Shown here: in pieces, positions 1 through 7,818 of the stretch | Position numbering within the stretch: the stretch's first letter is position 1 | Layout of the letters: each line of letters begins with the position of its first letter | Source: Pseudomonadota bacterium | Lineage (GTDB): Bacteria > Pseudomonadota > Gammaproteobacteria > Steroidobacterales > Steroidobacteraceae | Assembly: GCA_021780475.1 (NCBI GenBank) | Contig: JAJXYR010000014.1 | Span: 1 to 36,268, forward strand | Reading direction: 5' to 3' | DNA: 36,268 nt | The notes under the pieces: model-generated | What the model was told of the DNA's origin: nothing | Databases searched by the model: none | The model's input: the letters and a program-made list of their open reading frames with translations, nothing else | Translations under genes and position numbers: made by a program

Positions 1-1
1 C

Positions 2-799
2 GCGATCGAGGGTGTGCAAGAGGACGTCGTCGACATCCTGTTGAATCTCAAGGCGGTCGCGATCCGCATGCACTCCCGGGACTCGGCCGAGATCCGACTA
101 CACAAGAAGGGCCCCGGACCGGTCAAGGCCGGCGACATCGCCACGGACCATGACATCGAGATCCTCAATCCGGAACTGGTCATCGCGAATCTGACCAAGG
201 CGGGAGAACTGGCGATGTCGCTGAAGGTCGAGCGGGGACGCGGCTACCGTCCCGCGGCGCAGCGCCTGGCTTTCGAGGAGCAGACCCGCGCCATCGGCCG
301 GCTGCAGCTCGACGCGTCGTTCAGTCCGGTGCGCAAGGTCACGTACAACGTCGAAAGCGCCCGCGTCGAGCAGCGCACCGACCTCGACAAGCTCATATTG
401 GACATCGAGACGAACGGCACGATCGATCCGGAAGAGGCCATCCGCCGCGCCGGCGGCATCCTGAAGGATCAGCTGTCGGTGTTCGTGGACCTGCAAGGTC
501 AGGATGAATCGACCGCCAAGGCGACCGAGACCCAGTTCGACCCGATCCTGCTGCGTCCGGTGGACGAACTCGAGCTGACGGTGCGCAGTGCGAACTGCCT
601 CAAGGCGGAGAACATCCATTACATCGGCGATCTGGTGCAGCGGACCGAAGTGGAATTGCTGCGCACGCCGAACCTCGGTAAGAAGTCGCTGACCGAGATC
701 AAGGAAGTCCTCGAGAGCCATGGGCTGACGCTCGGCATGCGAATCGACAACTGGCCGCCTCCCGGATTGAAGCGGGACGACGAGCGCGACGGCATCTGA
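2..799 (+). CDS. rpoA: DNA-directed RNA polymerase subunit alpha (5'-truncated)
   Basis: This is the RNA polymerase alpha subunit, which scaffolds the core enzyme and contacts activators and UP elements. The window begins inside the gene: the open frame runs in from base 2 with no start, leaving 265 of the usual ~330 residues. The end of the N-terminal dimerisation domain is visible ([14 protein letters not shown] and RGRGYRPA), then a linker, then the complete C-terminal domain. That domain contains [11 protein letters not shown], the segment holding the DNA-contacting arginine, and [14 protein letters not shown]. rplQ follows after 25 bases, which is the normal end of the alpha operon. Identification is from family knowledge and is very secure. 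A GTG at 14 is an internal valine codon, not a start. Confidence 0.98.
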   Translation, partial: AIEGVQEDVVDILLNLKAVAIRMHSRDSAEIRLHKKGPGPVKAGDIATDHDIEILNPELVIANLTKAGELAMSLKVERGRGYRPAAQRLAFEEQTRAIGRLQLDASFSPVRKVTYNVESARVEQRTDLDKLILDIETNGTIDPEEAIRRAGGILKDQLSVFVDLQGQDESTAKATETQFDPILLRPVDELELTVRSANCLKAENIHYIGDLVQRTEVELLRTPNLGKKSLTEIKEVLESHGLTLGMRIDNWPPPGLKRDDERDGI

Positions 800-824
800 A
801 TTGCGAATCTAGGGTCTCAACACC

Positions 825-1265
825 ATGCGTCATAGAAACAGCGGTCGTCAGTTATCGCGAAACTCCTCCCACAGGCACGCCATGCTGCGAAACATGGCCG
901 CCTCCCTGCTGCGTCACGAGACCATCCGCACCACGGTGCCGAAGGCCAAGGAACTGCGGCGTGTCGTCGAGCCGCTGATCACCCTCGCGAAGGTGGACTC
1001 GCAGGCCAAGCGTCGGCTCGCGCTGGCGCGTCTGCGCGACGTGGCGGTCGTGGAAAAATTATTCAGCGACATCGGACCCCGGTTCAAGACCCGGGCCGGC
1101 GGCTATACGCGGATCCTGAAAATGGAGCCGCGCCCGGGAGACTCCGCCGACATGGCGTTGATGCAATTCGTCGAAGCGCTCGTCGTACCGGCGGCCAAGG
1201 CGGAAGGCGATGCGGCCGCCGACGCGAAGCCGAAGCGCCGCAAGGCGAAAGCCGCCGCGGCCTGA
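825..1265 (+). CDS. rplQ: 50S ribosomal protein L17
   Basis: This is large-subunit ribosomal protein L17 (bL17), 146 residues. The N-terminus [17 protein letters not shown] is the family signature, followed by the usual [18 protein letters not shown] segment. The core ends around residue 120. After it comes a lysine/alanine-rich tail ([17 protein letters not shown]); such basic low-complexity tails are common in L17 of GC-rich proteobacteria. The ATG at 825 is the only sensible start. The gene lies directly behind rpoA, as in the conserved alpha operon, and is probably co-transcribed with it. Confidence 0.98.
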   Translation: MRHRNSGRQLSRNSSHRHAMLRNMAASLLRHETIRTTVPKAKELRRVVEPLITLAKVDSQAKRRLALARLRDVAVVEKLFSDIGPRFKTRAGGYTRILKMEPRPGDSADMALMQFVEALVVPAAKAEGDAAADAKPKRRKAKAAAA

Positions 1266-1329
1266 GGCTCGGCCGGCCGCGTTCCGGCAGGTATAACGAG
1301 GGACACTCGAAAGCCAGAGGGAGTTGACC

Positions 1330-1728
1330 ATGAGTATCACCAGCGAATTCAAAGAATTTGCGATGAAGGGCAATGTCGTCGACATGGCCGTCGGCGTCGT
1401 CGTCGGCGCGGCATTCGGCAAGATCGTTTCGTCCCTGGTCGGCGACGTGATCACACCGGTGATCGGCAAACTGATCGGCGGCGTGAATTTCAGCGACCTC
1501 GCGGTGAGCCTCGGTGCCGACCCGAAGGGCGTGCAGGTGCTGGTCAAGTACGGCGTATTCCTGCAGTCGATTTTCGATTTCCTGATCATCGCTTTCGTGC
1601 TGTTCCTGGCTTTGCGCGGGATCAACCGGCTCAAGAAGCCGGCGCCTGCCGCCGCCGCCGCTCCGGCGCCGACCCGTCAGGAAGTGCTGCTCGAAGAGAT
1701 TCGCGACGCGCTGAAAGCTCAGCGCTGA
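1330..1728 (+). CDS. mscL: large-conductance mechanosensitive channel MscL
   Basis: This is the homopentameric inner-membrane channel that opens under membrane tension to release solutes during hypo-osmotic shock. The protein has 132 residues, close to the 136 of E. coli. The N-terminal helix [20 protein letters not shown] runs into TM1, which carries the small-residue pore-lining pattern [13 protein letters not shown] periplasmic loop follows, then TM2 ([21 protein letters not shown]), an alanine/proline linker and the C-terminal helix [12 protein letters not shown] chose the ATG at 1330 because AGAGGGA lies about 8 bases upstream; a TTG two codons earlier is possible but less likely. A TATAAC at 1292-1297 could serve as a -10, so it may have its own promoter after rplQ. 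Confidence 0.97.
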   Translation: MSITSEFKEFAMKGNVVDMAVGVVVGAAFGKIVSSLVGDVITPVIGKLIGGVNFSDLAVSLGADPKGVQVLVKYGVFLQSIFDFLIIAFVLFLALRGINRLKKPAPAAAAAPAPTRQEVLLEEIRDALKAQR

Positions 1729-1739
1729 GCCCAGGCGGG

Positions 1740-1760
1740 CGCGCCGCTCCCCGCGGCGCG
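1740..1760. terminator. hairpin between convergent mscL and pepQ
   Basis: A perfect 8-bp inverted repeat (CGCGCCGC at 1740-1747, GCGGCGCG at 1753-1760) with a 5-base loop fills most of the 34-base gap between the converging ends of mscL and pepQ. There is no T-run on either side, so it is not a textbook intrinsic terminator. Its position suggests it blocks read-through or protects 3' ends for both genes. Confidence 0.5.
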
Positions 1761-1762
1761 AT

Positions 1763-3091
1763 TCACCCGCCGCACTGGGCGAAGGCGTCGCGGGTCAGAT
1801 TCTCCGGTGTCGATGACGTCGTCACCACGTTGTCCTCTATGCGAATCCCGCCAAAGGGCCGCAACGCCGCGATCCGCTCCCAGTCTATGTACGCCGCCCG
1901 CGCGTCCGTGGCGGCGGCCCGCAGCAGCGAATCGATGAAATAGACGCCGGGTTCGACCGTGACGACCACGCCGGGCTCCAAGCGGCGCGTCAGACGCAGG
2001 TAAGGGTGGCCGACGGGCCGCGGGTTCTCATGACCCTGAGGATCGGCCAGCAGGCCGCCCACATCGTGCACCTGCAATCCCAGGAGGTGGCCGATCCCAT
2101 GGGGGAAAAACACGCTCGTGACCCCGAGCTCCAGCGCCGCGCTTCCGGTCAGCTTGGTGATGCCCGCCTCCCGCAACAGATCGCCGATGCGCCGGTGCGC
2201 GCTCAGATGCACGTCGCGATAGTCCCGGCCCGCGACGATTTCGCCGCACAGCGCCCGTTGAACCGCATCGAGAGCGGCGATCAGATCGGCGTATGCGCCC
2301 GGGCCCGCCGAGTGGGTTCGTGTGATATCGGCGGCGTACCCGCGAAACGCCGCGCCGGCATCGATCAGCAGGGCGCGCAGCTGCGGCGGAGGCGCCCGGT
2401 CCAGATGCTGATAATGCAGCGTAGAGGCGTGTTCGTTGTAGGCGACGATGTTGTTGTAGGGCATCTCCTCGTCGCGCTGCGCACAGGCCGCGAGGTAGCG
2501 CTGAGCCGCGCCGTATTCGGACAGGCCGTCCCGAAACGCCGCGGCAGCGGCGACATGGCCGCGGACCGCCAGACGATTGGCGCGACGCATGCACTCGAGC
2601 TCGTAATCCGTCTTCACCGCCCGGTCGAAATGCAGGCGCGTCATCAGGCCGGCCGGGTTCAATTCGCCCGTCGACGGGCCGTCCAAGGCGCCAGGCGGCG
2701 CGATGACCGCCGTCCGGCCGAGTTGCCGCCAATATCGCGCGACCGGGTCCGCCGGCACCCAGGGGATGACCTCGAACCGTTCGGCCCAGCCGCCGCGAGG
2801 CAGGGGCGCCGGCCTATGCCAGTAGTCGTCGGATTGCGGGAACAGGAGCTTGGGTTTGGCACCGGGGGTGTAGAGCAGCACGCATCCCGGCGTGTCGGTC
2901 AGCGGCACCCAGGCCTTGAACTGCGGGTTTACCTTGAATGGGTATTCTTGGTCGTCCAGAAACTGCATCGGCGGAACGCCGGAATGAATCGCCAAGGCGT
3001 CGAAGCCCGTCTCCGCAAGTGCGAGATCCGCGCGGTGCATCGTCGTACGCAAATGCGTCTCAAAGAGGCCGTCCAGTCCGTCGCCGTCCAC
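1763..3091 (-). CDS. pepQ: Xaa-Pro dipeptidase PepQ
   Basis: This is a cytoplasmic two-metal prolidase of the M24 (pita-bread) family that hydrolyses dipeptides with C-terminal proline. The sequence tracks PepQ throughout: DDQEYPFKVNPQFKAW near the N-terminus, VAYNEHASTLHYQHLD in the middle, and the metal-ligand segments LLIDAG and GYAADITRT (two Asp), FPHGIGHLLGLQVHD (His), VEPGVYF (Glu) and GGIRIEDNVV (Glu). I place the start at the GTG ending at 3091. It has a GGGAG about 7 bases upstream and gives 442 residues against 443 in E. coli. The in-frame ATG at 3124 lacks a ribosome binding site and would add 11 residues unlike the family. Confidence 0.93.
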   Translation of the reverse strand: MDGDGLDGLFETHLRTTMHRADLALAETGFDALAIHSGVPPMQFLDDQEYPFKVNPQFKAWVPLTDTPGCVLLYTPGAKPKLLFPQSDDYWHRPAPLPRGGWAERFEVIPWVPADPVARYWRQLGRTAVIAPPGALDGPSTGELNPAGLMTRLHFDRAVKTDYELECMRRANRLAVRGHVAAAAAFRDGLSEYGAAQRYLAACAQRDEEMPYNNIVAYNEHASTLHYQHLDRAPPPQLRALLIDAGAAFRGYAADITRTHSAGPGAYADLIAALDAVQRALCGEIVAGRDYRDVHLSAHRRIGDLLREAGITKLTGSAALELGVTSVFFPHGIGHLLGLQVHDVGGLLADPQGHENPRPVGHPYLRLTRRLEPGVVVTVEPGVYFIDSLLRAAATDARAAYIDWERIAALRPFGGIRIEDNVVTTSSTPENLTRDAFAQCGG

Positions 3092-3353
3092 GTCCGCTCC
3101 CGTCGTACACTTATTGACCCACATTAAGAATACTTTAACCGCGTCCGCGTGTTCGGGACTCTCGGGAATCGCACCGCATGGCTTAACCCCGTCACGGTTC
3201 TGCTGCGTTCAAGTACTGGAGTGCCAGCGGAAAGTGATAGGAAAGTATCCCGAAACACTCTAAACTTCAGGGCGAAATCTTGGGGAAGGTCCAAGACCAG
3301 CCAGTCTGCCTACGTTCATTCAATCACTAAAACTCATTTTGGGGTATCGATAG

Positions 3354-3587
3354 ATGAAGACCAAACTCGTTCTCAGCGCGATCGCCGCCGCCGTCATTTT
3401 GAGCGCCTGCGGCAAGAAGGCCGAAGCTCCTGCTCCGGCCGATACGACGGCGACGGCCCCGGCCCCTGCCGCCTCGGACACGGCTTCCGCCCCGGCGGCG
3501 AGCGATGCGTCCGCGGCGAGCGCTGCGGCCAGCTCGGCGGCTGACGCGACCGCGTCGGCGGCCCCGGCTGCATCCGCTGCGCCGTAA
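3354..3587 (+). CDS. small alanine-rich lipoprotein
   Basis: This encodes a 77-residue protein of unknown function. Residues 1-18 form a signal peptide and the lipobox LSAC places the lipidated cysteine at 19, so it should be a membrane-anchored lipoprotein. The ~58 mature residues start GKKAEAPAPAD and are otherwise almost entirely Ala, Ser, Asp, Pro and Thr, with no predicted fold. Short lipoproteins with Ala/Pro-rich tails often span or organise the cell envelope, but nothing here shows that directly. A GGGGT ten bases before the ATG may be the ribosome binding site. The gene stands alone: pepQ diverges upstream across about 260 bases, and a strong terminator follows. Confidence 0.8.
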   Translation: MKTKLVLSAIAAAVILSACGKKAEAPAPADTTATAPAPAASDTASAPAASDASAASAAASSAADATASAAPAASAAP

Positions 3588-3610
3588 TACGCGACGCCTT
3601 TGATCGCGTG

Positions 3611-3661
3611 AGGTCCGGGCGGGCCGCCGCATGGCGTGTCTGCCCGGACCTTTGTGTTTTT
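3611..3661 (+). terminator. intrinsic terminator after the lipoprotein gene
   Basis: A perfect 10-bp stem (AGGTCCGGGC at 3611-3620 and GCCCGGACCT at 3642-3651) is followed by TTGTGTTTTT. A nested hairpin (CGCC-GCAT-GGCG, 3625-3636) lies in the loop. It sits 23 bases after the lipoprotein stop codon and is the clearest rho-independent terminator in the window. It also means that start codons before about 3660 are unlikely for the next gene. Confidence 0.88.
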
Positions 3662-3689
3662 GGGCCGTCCAAAGGATGCGGGTGGTGCC

Positions 3690-4208
3690 GTGTCGATCAG
3701 CATTCGCGACTGCAAATACTCCAAGGCCGACAGGCAGTGGATCCAAGATGTGTACGGCGAGTACCTTGACTCCCTGTCGGACCTGAACACCGGTTTTTTT
3801 TCGATCATTGGAGCCGAGAGTCCCCAAAGGGACGGCATCTTCGCGAGCTGGTTCTCGAGCGAACATTCCCATCCCCTGGTGATCGCCCATGGCGCCGAGC
3901 CGGTGGGATTCGCGCTGGTCATGCGGCCGCAAATACCGGTCGGGCGCGAACCGCCGCCGGACTATCGGATGGCCGAATTCTTCGTCCGCAAGCAGAGCCG
4001 CCGCAACGGCTATGGGCGCCATGCGGCGCGACTCGCCTTCGACCGTTTCGCCGGCGAGTGGGAAATCGTCGAATATTTGCGCAACCCCGTATCGGTGCGC
4101 TTCTGGCGCAGCGTCATCGCCGACTATTGTGGCGCCGCTTACGCCGAACTGTCCCGCGACGGGGAAATCCGGCACCGTTTTCGCAGCCGCTCCCGGCCGC
4201 CGGCCTGA
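3690..4208 (+). CDS. GNAT-like N-acetyltransferase
   Basis: The 172-residue product looks like a GNAT-fold acetyltransferase, which would use acetyl-CoA to acetylate an amine of unknown identity. The visible pattern is: a central strand PVGFALVM; MAEFFVRKQSRRNGYGRHAARLAFD, which fits motif A (strand beta4, then a basic R-x-x-G-x-G/A-like pyrophosphate loop and helix); and EIVEYLRNPVSVRFWRSVI, which fits motif B with its N-x-x-x-x-x-F-W signature. The GTG at 3690 is my choice because an earlier in-frame GTG (3636) lies inside the upstream terminator. AAAGGA is about 12 bases upstream of 3690. A run of eight T (3794-3801) sits early in the gene. Substrate cannot be inferred from context. Confidence 0.7.
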   Translation: MSISIRDCKYSKADRQWIQDVYGEYLDSLSDLNTGFFSIIGAESPQRDGIFASWFSSEHSHPLVIAHGAEPVGFALVMRPQIPVGREPPPDYRMAEFFVRKQSRRNGYGRHAARLAFDRFAGEWEIVEYLRNPVSVRFWRSVIADYCGAAYAELSRDGEIRHRFRSRSRPPA

Positions 4209-4312
4209 TCCCGTCCTCTTGCGCCGGGCAATCTGCGCCGGCGGTCACGATCCGCGAATCCGGGGTCTCAAGTATTCCGTGTTGCGGTCGAATTCATCTG
4301 GTTGACGCGGGC

Positions 4313-5206
4313 ATGAGAATGAACCAGGTGGCATCAGCAAACACGCAGCCCAATTCGGCGACGGAAATCGCGTTCGAATTCGTCCGCGCCCTCGCGAATG
4401 AATTGTCCGCGGGCCGCGTCGACCTACCGTCCTTTCCGGAAGTGGCGATACGCGTGCGGCGGGTCCTCGCGGATGAGAAGTCGAATCTCGAAAAGGTCGT
4501 GCGCGTCGTCGGATCGGAACCCGCGCTGGCCGCCAGACTCCTGCGGATCGCGAATTCCGCATCCTTGAACACGCTCGGCCGCCAGATCACCGACCTGCGC
4601 ACCGCGATCAATCGCATGGGCTATAACATGGTCCGCAGCGCGTCGATGTCGTTCGCGATGGCCCAGATCCGCAACAACAACAAGCTCGCCGGCGTAAAGC
4701 CCTATCTGGACGAGCTATGGGAGCGCAGCACCCTGGTGGCGGCCATTGCCTTCGTGCTCGCGCGCAAATGCACGCGCATCAACGCCGACGAGGCGATGTT
4801 GACCGGCATGATGCACGGTATCGGCAAGCTCTACGTGCTGACCCGGGTTGCGGATCACCCGGAGCTGTTCGACAGCACCGCGACGGTCAATCGGATCATC
4901 GACGAATGGCATGCGCAGATCGGCCGCGCGATCCTCGAGAACTGGGAGTTCGCCGAAGAAATGGTGGCGGCGGTCGGTGACCAAGACGACGTCGACCGGG
5001 AGGGGCCGGAGTCGGCCGATCTCAGCGACGTGATCGCGGTTGCCAACCTGATGGCCTCGTTCGCGACCGATGATGAGGGCCTGCAGGTGGCCTGCGCGGG
5101 TCGGGCCTCGATCGCGCGGCTGGGTCTCGACCATGAAAAGATGACGGCGATCATGAAGGACACGGCGGTCGAAGTGGCCGCGCTGCGCAGCGCGCTCGGC
5201 GGTTGA
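4313..5206 (+). CDS. HDOD-domain protein
   Basis: This 297-residue protein belongs to the HDOD family, relatives of HD phosphohydrolases that usually lack the metal-binding residues and act in signalling or regulation. The family pattern is clear: LPSFPEVAIRVRRVLAD (about 38-54), then EPALAARLLRIANSA (69-83), then a helical core with LTGMMHGIGKLYVL (163-176), where the classical HD pair is replaced by HG. Loss of that pair makes hydrolase activity unlikely. I start at the ATG at 4313 (MRMNQ); six bases later lies a second ATG. The open frame extends upstream, but that part has no family similarity. No partner kinase or diguanylate cyclase is adjacent, so the pathway is unknown. Confidence 0.85.
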   Translation: MRMNQVASANTQPNSATEIAFEFVRALANELSAGRVDLPSFPEVAIRVRRVLADEKSNLEKVVRVVGSEPALAARLLRIANSASLNTLGRQITDLRTAINRMGYNMVRSASMSFAMAQIRNNNKLAGVKPYLDELWERSTLVAAIAFVLARKCTRINADEAMLTGMMHGIGKLYVLTRVADHPELFDSTATVNRIIDEWHAQIGRAILENWEFAEEMVAAVGDQDDVDREGPESADLSDVIAVANLMASFATDDEGLQVACAGRASIARLGLDHEKMTAIMKDTAVEVAALRSALGG

Positions 5207-5241
5207 GCGCAGCCTCGCGCCGACGCTCGGCTCGGCTCGGC

Positions 5242-6435
5242 TCAGCTCATGACGCGGCAAATCGCCCCGGCTAGATAAGCCGCATTGCCGGGAAGGACGC
5301 CGGCGAGGTTCATGCGGCTGTCCGCGGTCATGTAGACGTGGTGTTCGACCCGCAGCCGCTCCACGGCGTCCGGCGGCGCGCCGAGCAGCGAAAACATCCC
5401 CCGCTGACGCTCCAGGAAGCCGAACGCGTCGTCGCCGCGCAATTGGCGCAAATGCCGCGCCAGCAGCGCGCGCATGTCGCGTATGCGATCGCGCATGGCC
5501 GACAACTCCCCGAGCCAGGTCCGACGCAGGTCGGCATCAGCCAGAATCAATGCCGCGATTGCTGCGCCGTGGTCCGGAGGCATCGAGTAAATGCTGCGTG
5601 CGACCTGCAATACGTGGCTCTTCACCGCCGCCGCGCGCTCCTCGTTCTCGCAAACCGCCAGCAGCGCGCCGACGCGCTCACGGTACAGGCCGAGGTTCTT
5701 CGAGAACGAGACGGCGATCAGGCATTCCGGCACGCCGCCTGCGACGAGCCGCACCGCGGCCGCGTCGGCTTCCAAGTCCCCGCCGAACCCCTGATAGGCG
5801 AGGTCGAGGAACGGAACCAAGCGGCGGCGGTGCAGGACCTCGAGCACGGCGTCCCACTGGGCCGCGTCGAGATCGGCGCCAGTGGGGTTATGGCAGCAGG
5901 CGTGAATCAGCACGACATCGCCGGCCGGCGCGCGCTCCAGGTGGTCGATCATCGCGTCGAACGTGAGCCGATGGGCGGTCGCGTCGTAATACGGGTAGCG
6001 CCGCAGCTCGAACCCCGAACTGCCGAGCAGCGGAACGTGATTTCCCCAGGTTGGATCGCTGACATGAACGGATGCCGCGCGCGATGCCGTGCGGATCAGT
6101 TCGGCGCCGACCCGCAGCGCACCGCAGCCACCGGGCGCCTGAACCGCGACCGTGCGCCGATCCAACAGGGCGGGGTGGGCGGGCCCGAGCACGAGGCCGG
6201 CCACGAGTTCGTTGAACTCGGCGCGCCCGGCGGGAGCAACGTAGGCTTTCGTGGTTTGCGCGTCGATCACCGCCCGTTCGGCGCGCCGCACGCAGTCTAG
6301 GACCGGCGTGTCGCCGTTGGCGTCCCGGAATACCCCGACGCCGAGATCGACCTTGAGCGGCGACGGGTCTGCCCGGTACCGTGCCATGACGCCGAGGATC
6401 GCGTCCTCGTTCAGGCGATTCAAACTTTGGAACAC
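5242..6435 (-). CDS. tyrB: aromatic/aspartate aminotransferase, TyrB/AspC family
   Basis: This is a PLP-dependent class I aminotransferase that moves amino groups between aspartate or aromatic amino acids and 2-oxoglutarate. It has 397 residues, the same length as E. coli TyrB. Family positions are intact: PGGCGALRVG (about 101-110), CCHNPTG with N183, D211 and Y214 in DLAYQGF, the PLP lysine K246 in SFSKNLGLYRERVGA, R254, and R374 near the C-terminus. The GTG start at 6435 has AGGAGGG upstream. Whether aromatic or aspartate substrates are preferred cannot be read from sequence, so the symbol is tentative. It ends facing the HDOD gene and is divergent from the outer-membrane barrel gene. Confidence 0.9.
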   Translation of the reverse strand: MFQSLNRLNEDAILGVMARYRADPSPLKVDLGVGVFRDANGDTPVLDCVRRAERAVIDAQTTKAYVAPAGRAEFNELVAGLVLGPAHPALLDRRTVAVQAPGGCGALRVGAELIRTASRAASVHVSDPTWGNHVPLLGSSGFELRRYPYYDATAHRLTFDAMIDHLERAPAGDVVLIHACCHNPTGADLDAAQWDAVLEVLHRRRLVPFLDLAYQGFGGDLEADAAAVRLVAGGVPECLIAVSFSKNLGLYRERVGALLAVCENEERAAAVKSHVLQVARSIYSMPPDHGAAIAALILADADLRRTWLGELSAMRDRIRDMRALLARHLRQLRGDDAFGFLERQRGMFSLLGAPPDAVERLRVEHHVYMTADSRMNLAGVLPGNAAYLAGAICRVMS

Positions 6436-6459
6436 CGCCGACCCTCCTGGGAGGCCGGC

Positions 6460-6483
6460 ATTATACGGGCTCGTCGCGAGCCC
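6460..6483 (-). promoter_or_regulatory. candidate tyrB promoter with palindrome upstream of the -10
   Basis: Read on the minus strand, a consensus TATAAT (6465 to 6460) lies about 24 bases before the tyrB start codon. One base further upstream is a perfect 7-bp inverted repeat, GGGCTCG-TCG-CGAGCCC (6467-6483), which fills the space where the -10/-35 spacer would be. No good -35 hexamer is visible. That arrangement would fit an activator- or repressor-controlled promoter, but no binding protein is identified. Confidence 0.5.
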
Positions 6484-6557
6484 TTGGAGGCTGAATTCGT
6501 GCGATTTGCCCCGGAAAGTTGCTAAGCTCGCTGCCCGGATTTTGCGGAGGAACTCGA

Positions 6558-7817
6558 TTGGTCGGACGCGCGCATTGGGGGCTGCGGATGCTGGCGCTCG
6601 GCGCCGCCGGATGGGCGTTTTCCGGGACGGCCGCTGCCGTGCCGACCAGCGCCTTCGCTCGCTGGCTCGATCCCGCAACCGCGCCGTTCATTCCGGTGCC
6701 GGAAATCGACGTCGATCCGAACAGCGGCACGACGCTCGGACTGATCCCCACCTGGCTGGTGACCGACGACAAGGCGCAAATCCGCAAGATCATCGCACCG
6801 GACATCATCCACAACCCCAACTTTGGCTGGGGCGCGCGCGGACGGATCTTTTCCTATCCGTCGGATGACACGCAGTGGTCGCTGGTGGCGGGCGCCAAAC
6901 AGCGCGTGGAGAGCGAATTCGACTTCGAGTACGAAACCGGGCGGCTGCGTGCTTCCACCTGGTCGTTCAATGCGAGCGTCGTCTACGACCGCAGCGGCAC
7001 GCCGCGATTCTATGGGATCGGCAACAATTCACGCATTTTCAACGAAACCAACTACACGGATCAGCAGAAATACGTGCAGACGACGCTCGGCTGGAATCTG
7101 TCGCACGCATGGCAGATCTCCTACACGCTGAGGATCCGGTCGGTCGCCATCCAACCCGGGTCGCTCGCGCGCTTCGCCTCGATTCAGACCCGATTCCAGG
7201 GATTGCTCGGCATCGGCGTCAATCATGAAGTCCTGAGCCGGATGCAGGTCGCCTACGACACCCGCAACGACACGACCGTGCCGACGAAGGGCGGCGCGTA
7301 CGTGATATTCGGTGGCGTCGCCTCGAGCCGGGGATTCATGAACGATTCGCTGTACAGCGTCGCCGGATTCGACGGCCGTCAGTTTTGGTCGGCCGGACCG
7401 GACGCCGTCATCGCGGCGCACGTCGCACTGCGCTACATGCCGGGCGAATCGAACGTGCCGTTCTGGAGCCTGTCCAGCATCGGCGGCGACCGCAGTGTGC
7501 TCGGCGAGGCGCAGCCCTTGCGCGGTTTCGGCGACGGCCGGTTCTACGGACGGAATTCGTTTTCCTCGAGCATCGAGTATCGCCGCCGCGTGCTGTCGCT
7601 CAACGCGATGTCCACGCACATCGACGTCGAGTTGGCGCCGTTCATAGATTTGGGCGACGTGTTCGCCCATTCCCGCACGACGCCGCTCGCGCACCTGCAC
7701 CGGGTCGTCGGCCTGGGCTTCCGCGGCATCGCGCCGCCGTTCGTCGTCGGCTACGTCGATTTTGGGTACGGCAGCGAAGGCGCTGCGGTATTCACCGGCA
7801 TCAACTACCCCTTCTAG
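6558..7817 (+). CDS. BamA/TamA-like outer-membrane beta-barrel protein (surface antigen family)
   Basis: The 419-residue product has an N-terminal signal (hydrophobic MLALGAAGWAFSG, cleavage probably after TAAA) followed directly by a beta-barrel rich in alternating aromatic and polar strands. It ends in GINYPF, with the terminal phenylalanine typical of Bam substrates. Features such as EIDVDPNSGTTLG at the start and QPLRGFGDGRFYGRNS near the end, the latter like the Omp85 loop-6 region, point to the bacterial surface antigen (D15/Omp85) barrel. There is no room for POTRA domains. I chose the TTG at 6558, preceded by GCGGAGGA; ATG 6588 is an alternative but would shorten the signal. The gene is one base from an MMPL transporter and surely co-transcribed. 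Confidence 0.8.
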   Translation: MVGRAHWGLRMLALGAAGWAFSGTAAAVPTSAFARWLDPATAPFIPVPEIDVDPNSGTTLGLIPTWLVTDDKAQIRKIIAPDIIHNPNFGWGARGRIFSYPSDDTQWSLVAGAKQRVESEFDFEYETGRLRASTWSFNASVVYDRSGTPRFYGIGNNSRIFNETNYTDQQKYVQTTLGWNLSHAWQISYTLRIRSVAIQPGSLARFASIQTRFQGLLGIGVNHEVLSRMQVAYDTRNDTTVPTKGGAYVIFGGVASSRGFMNDSLYSVAGFDGRQFWSAGPDAVIAAHVALRYMPGESNVPFWSLSSIGGDRSVLGEAQPLRGFGDGRFYGRNSFSSSIEYRRRVLSLNAMSTHIDVELAPFIDLGDVFAHSRTTPLAHLHRVVGLGFRGIAPPFVVGYVDFGYGSEGAAVFTGINYPF

Positions 7818-7818
7818 C

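Noticed and set aside
2006-3127. A 373-codon open frame on the plus strand opposite pepQ
   Set aside because: It is antisense to a gene with full PepQ motifs, and its translation has no recognisable domain and is typical of the shadow frame in GC-rich DNA.
3149-3544. A 131-codon open frame over the pepQ-lipoprotein gap
   Set aside because: It overlaps the lipoprotein gene out of frame and shows no conserved pattern; the 260-base gap holds only likely promoter sequence.
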